Assembly: GCA_900554265.1 (NCBI GenBank)
Contig: USGZ01000125.1
Location: 1 to 5,811, forward strand
Origin: an uncultured Porphyromonadaceae bacterium
GTDB taxonomy: Bacteria > Bacteroidota > Bacteroidia > Bacteroidales > Muribaculaceae
Direction of reading: 5' to 3'
DNA length: 5,811 nucleotides
The translations under genes and the position numbers were made by a program. The notes below the pieces were generated by a model, which saw only the letters and a list, made by a program, of their open reading frames with translations, was not told the DNA's origin and did not search any database. Positions 4,278-5,811 of the stretch are shown here, one piece after another (position 1 is the stretch's first letter; each line of letters starts with the position of its first letter).

Positions 4278-5276
4278 CTATCGTGCGTGCCCGAACATCA
4301 GGATTCCAACATACCGCGACCGTTTCAAGAGAGTAATAGTCGCCAGACACAGGGCAAGCACCAGTACGGAAACCACTGGCGTTATAATCAGATTGAAAAC
4401 CAACGGATCCGAACCGACTTTCCCGAAATCCAGCCGTGAGGCAAGGAAACGTTCCAGAAAGAACCATTGCATTACATATATTTCCAAGGAATAGGTCCCG
4501 ACACGGCACAGGGCATCACACACCGGGCTTGATGGCAACAGATGCGAGCATCTTTCAAACAAAAGAATGAAAAACACCGCCCCGACAATTCCAATAATCA
4601 TCTTGTAGCAGGATATCCAGATCACCGCCTTCAAATTTCCGGCGATTTCATCCGCGGTGTAAGATCCCGGGCCGCCGGCTGAGAAATATCCGGGCCCGAA
4701 GAACAATAACATTCCCACAAAAACAATAGCGGTAATTGAAAGAATCCAACCGGACATAGATTGGACGGAATCAAAATAATTCCGCAGAATCCAGCCGGTT
4801 ACGAAACATGGATACATCTGCCACAGGTCGCAGTAATCAATGGGCTGAACGGCAATGACAGAAAGCAGCAACCAAAGCCATTTATGCCGCCTGGGCAACA
4901 TTGCGATCCTGAATATCACAACACACAAGAAGGCGCTCTTCAGAAACCATAGTGAATCAATCCAAAAACCGGCAATGCGCCCCGGCGCATCGGGAATATC
5001 CAACAGGCCCCACAGCATGCCAAAGCTCACAACCGGCACCAAAAGCCGACGGCCCTTGTCGCGCACGACCTCTCTGATATTCCTGGAAAGCAGCCTGCCG
5101 CCCAAGAAGCCCGACAGCATCATGAAAAGCGGCATATGAAACGAATAAATCGCGCGAAACAAAGGATTTTCCGCATATGGCGCCGACGACAAATATTGAA
5201 CCGAGTGCCCCCAGAGAACCAGGAAGATTGCAAACAGTTTCAGCGAGTCAATCCATTTTATACGTCTATCCGACAT
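4278..5276 (-). CDS. Membrane O-acyltransferase, acyltransferase family 3 (332 aa)
   Basis: An integral membrane acyltransferase of the OafA/WecH type (Acyltransferase_3, PF01757), which moves acetyl or other acyl groups onto sugars of surface polysaccharides or similar exported molecules. Diagnostic features are the N-terminal R-x-x-W-I-D-S-L-K (5-13) and the conserved helix FAIFLVLWGH ending at His24, the residue expected to be catalytic. Others are the FHMPLFMMLSGF motif (46-57), SLWFLKSAF (108-116) and GTYSLEIYVMQWFF (260-273), the usual closing motif. About ten hydrophobic helices are visible, and 332 residues is normal for the family, so the gene looks intact. The ATG at 5276 directly precedes the first motif and follows a perfect -7 box. 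G+C is visibly lower than in the flanking genes, especially the very GC-rich GNAT gene, which suggests acquisition by transfer. The acceptor is unknown: no polysaccharide genes are in view. Confidence 0.88.
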   Translation of the reverse strand: MSDRRIKWIDSLKLFAIFLVLWGHSVQYLSSAPYAENPLFRAIYSFHMPLFMMLSGFLGGRLLSRNIREVVRDKGRRLLVPVVSFGMLWGLLDIPDAPGRIAGFWIDSLWFLKSAFLCVVIFRIAMLPRRHKWLWLLLSVIAVQPIDYCDLWQMYPCFVTGWILRNYFDSVQSMSGWILSITAIVFVGMLLFFGPGYFSAGGPGSYTADEIAGNLKAVIWISCYKMIIGIVGAVFFILLFERCSHLLPSSPVCDALCRVGTYSLEIYVMQWFFLERFLASRLDFGKVGSDPLVFNLIITPVVSVLVLALCLATITLLKRSRYVGILMFGHAR

Positions 5277-5298
5277 TCAGCTACTTTTTTATTAATTG

Positions 5299-5306
5299 CA
5301 AATTTA
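5299..5306 (-). promoter_or_regulatory. -7 box of the acyltransferase promoter
   Basis: TAAATTTG on the minus strand is a perfect TAnnTTTG box, 22 nt before the ATG at 5276. The region where a -33 TTTG is expected reads only TTTTC, so the promoter may be weak or need an activator. The leader is A-rich (AATAAAAAAGTA), as is common for Bacteroidota ribosome entry. Confidence 0.6.
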
Positions 5307-5314
5307 CTCCTTTT

Positions 5315-5327
5315 ATCTGCCGCAGAT
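5315..5327. promoter_or_regulatory. Palindrome in the acyltransferase promoter spacer
   Basis: ATCTGC-C-GCAGAT is a perfect 13-bp dyad lying between the -33 region and the -7 box of the acyltransferase promoter. A run of four T to its left and GAAAA to its right extend the symmetry with a single-base offset. The position suits an operator for a dimeric regulator. It is not followed by a T-tract that would make it a terminator for the upstream GNAT gene. Confidence 0.4.
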
Positions 5328-5417
5328 GAAAACAGCATTTAATTGATTTTGCGGTTATGCGGAGTCAGGGTTTTGCTTGCGGTAAAAGCTTGGTCACTAA
5401 GGGGATTTGCGGCTGCG

Positions 5418-5811
5418 CTAACCGAGGCGCTTTTCGTAGGCCAGGCGGGGGCCCCAGGTGAAAGTGCAGGGGCCGAGGGCAGTGTAGGCGCGGTTGGCCA
5501 GGATGCGCTGCATCGGTCGGTTTTCCAGGCCGGTGTCGATGCGGATGTAACGTGCTCCCAGGCGGAGCGCGATATCCTCGGCCAAGGCGAAAAGCTCCGC
5601 GGCGTTTCCCTTGCCTCGGTAGGCGTCGGCCAGGGCGATGCGGTGGAATACGGCATAGGGCGCCGCGGCGTCCCATAGTTCGGGATGGCGGTCATACTCC
5701 CGGTCGCCGATGGCTATGGCCACGTATCCTGCCGCCGTACCGCAGTCGTCGAGCACATAGCCGGCCGACCGGCTGATGTCCACCTCGAGATCGCCGGCCG
5801 ACGGATAGCCG
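5418..5811 (-). CDS. GNAT-family N-acetyltransferase, 5' end cut by window edge
   Basis: The frame is open to the end of the window, so the gene starts outside. The GTG at 5783 is internal, because family-like sequence (GYPSAGDLEVDISRSAGYVL) continues upstream of it. About 130 residues are visible. The acetyl-CoA-binding motif A is complete: HRIALADAYRGKGNAAELF (about 56-74), with the R-x-x-G-x-A phosphate loop RGKGNA. It is followed by IRIDTGLENRPMQRIL (about 89-104) and a closing LGPCTFTW...AYEKRLG. The Y-P..D (start), HRI and IRIDT..N..M signatures match a common subfamily that acetylates an amine substrate, which cannot be predicted here. Residues 31-57 (GDREYDRHPELWDAAAPYAVFH) also fit that subfamily. 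G+C is high, well above the next gene. The gene is 141 bp upstream of the acyltransferase start with no obvious terminator between, so partial readthrough is possible. Confidence 0.85.
   Translation of the reverse strand, partial: GYPSAGDLEVDISRSAGYVLDDCGTAAGYVAIAIGDREYDRHPELWDAAAPYAVFHRIALADAYRGKGNAAELFALAEDIALRLGARYIRIDTGLENRPMQRILANRAYTALGPCTFTWGPRLAYEKRLG

Noticed and set aside
5339..5695. Minus- and plus-strand frames overlapping the GNAT gene
   Set aside because: They are out-of-frame shadows of a very GC-rich gene; only the frame ending at 5418 carries GNAT motifs.

Overview
The window looks like gut-type Bacteroidales (phylum Bacteroidota) chromosome. The evidence is three promoter boxes matching the phylum's TAnnTTTG consensus in front of minus-strand genes, starts with A-rich leaders instead of Shine-Dalgarno sites, and gene families typical of the group: a Spy/CpxP-like protein with two helical LTxxQ-type blocks, a small XRE regulator with a conserved YSD-type C-terminal tail, and a bPH_4-like membrane protein. 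The genus cannot be fixed from this sequence. Coding G+C is moderate to high, except in the acyltransferase gene.

Layout, left to right. 1-441 (+) is the 3' part of a periplasmic Spy/CpxP-like helical protein. It converges on an XRE-type regulator (1065-619, -), and a hairpin with T-tracts on both sides (486-545) separates them. A 10-bp tandem repeat and a 20-bp palindrome (561-608) lie just past the regulator's stop. The regulator has a good promoter (TTTG, 20 nt, TACATTTG), and two TTTGCAAA palindromes sit exactly on its two boxes, which suggests autoregulation. About 1 kb without a credible gene follows (1066-2101). Its left half is AT-rich and full of AATTG/GCAAAT-type repeats and palindromes. 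Its right half (about 1737-2086) is GC-rich, foldable and ends in a terminator, so it is a candidate non-coding RNA or a relic of one, with a weak resemblance to the 3' core of a cobalamin riboswitch.

The right half of the window is a run of minus-strand genes. Read in transcription order they are a GNAT acetyltransferase cut by the window end (5811-5418), a membrane O-acyltransferase with its own promoter and a palindrome in the promoter spacer (5276-4278), a two-TM bPH_4-like protein that is probably translated from a nearly leaderless mRNA (4186-3767), and a 533-residue exported protein of unrecognised family (3703-2102). The last two probably form one transcription unit ending at the hairpin 2047-2083.

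No CRISPR, insertion sequence, tRNA, rRNA or phage gene was seen. The points most worth following up are the regulator's paired operator-like sites, the orphan structured region 1737-2086, and the unrecognised exported protein paired with the PH-like membrane protein.
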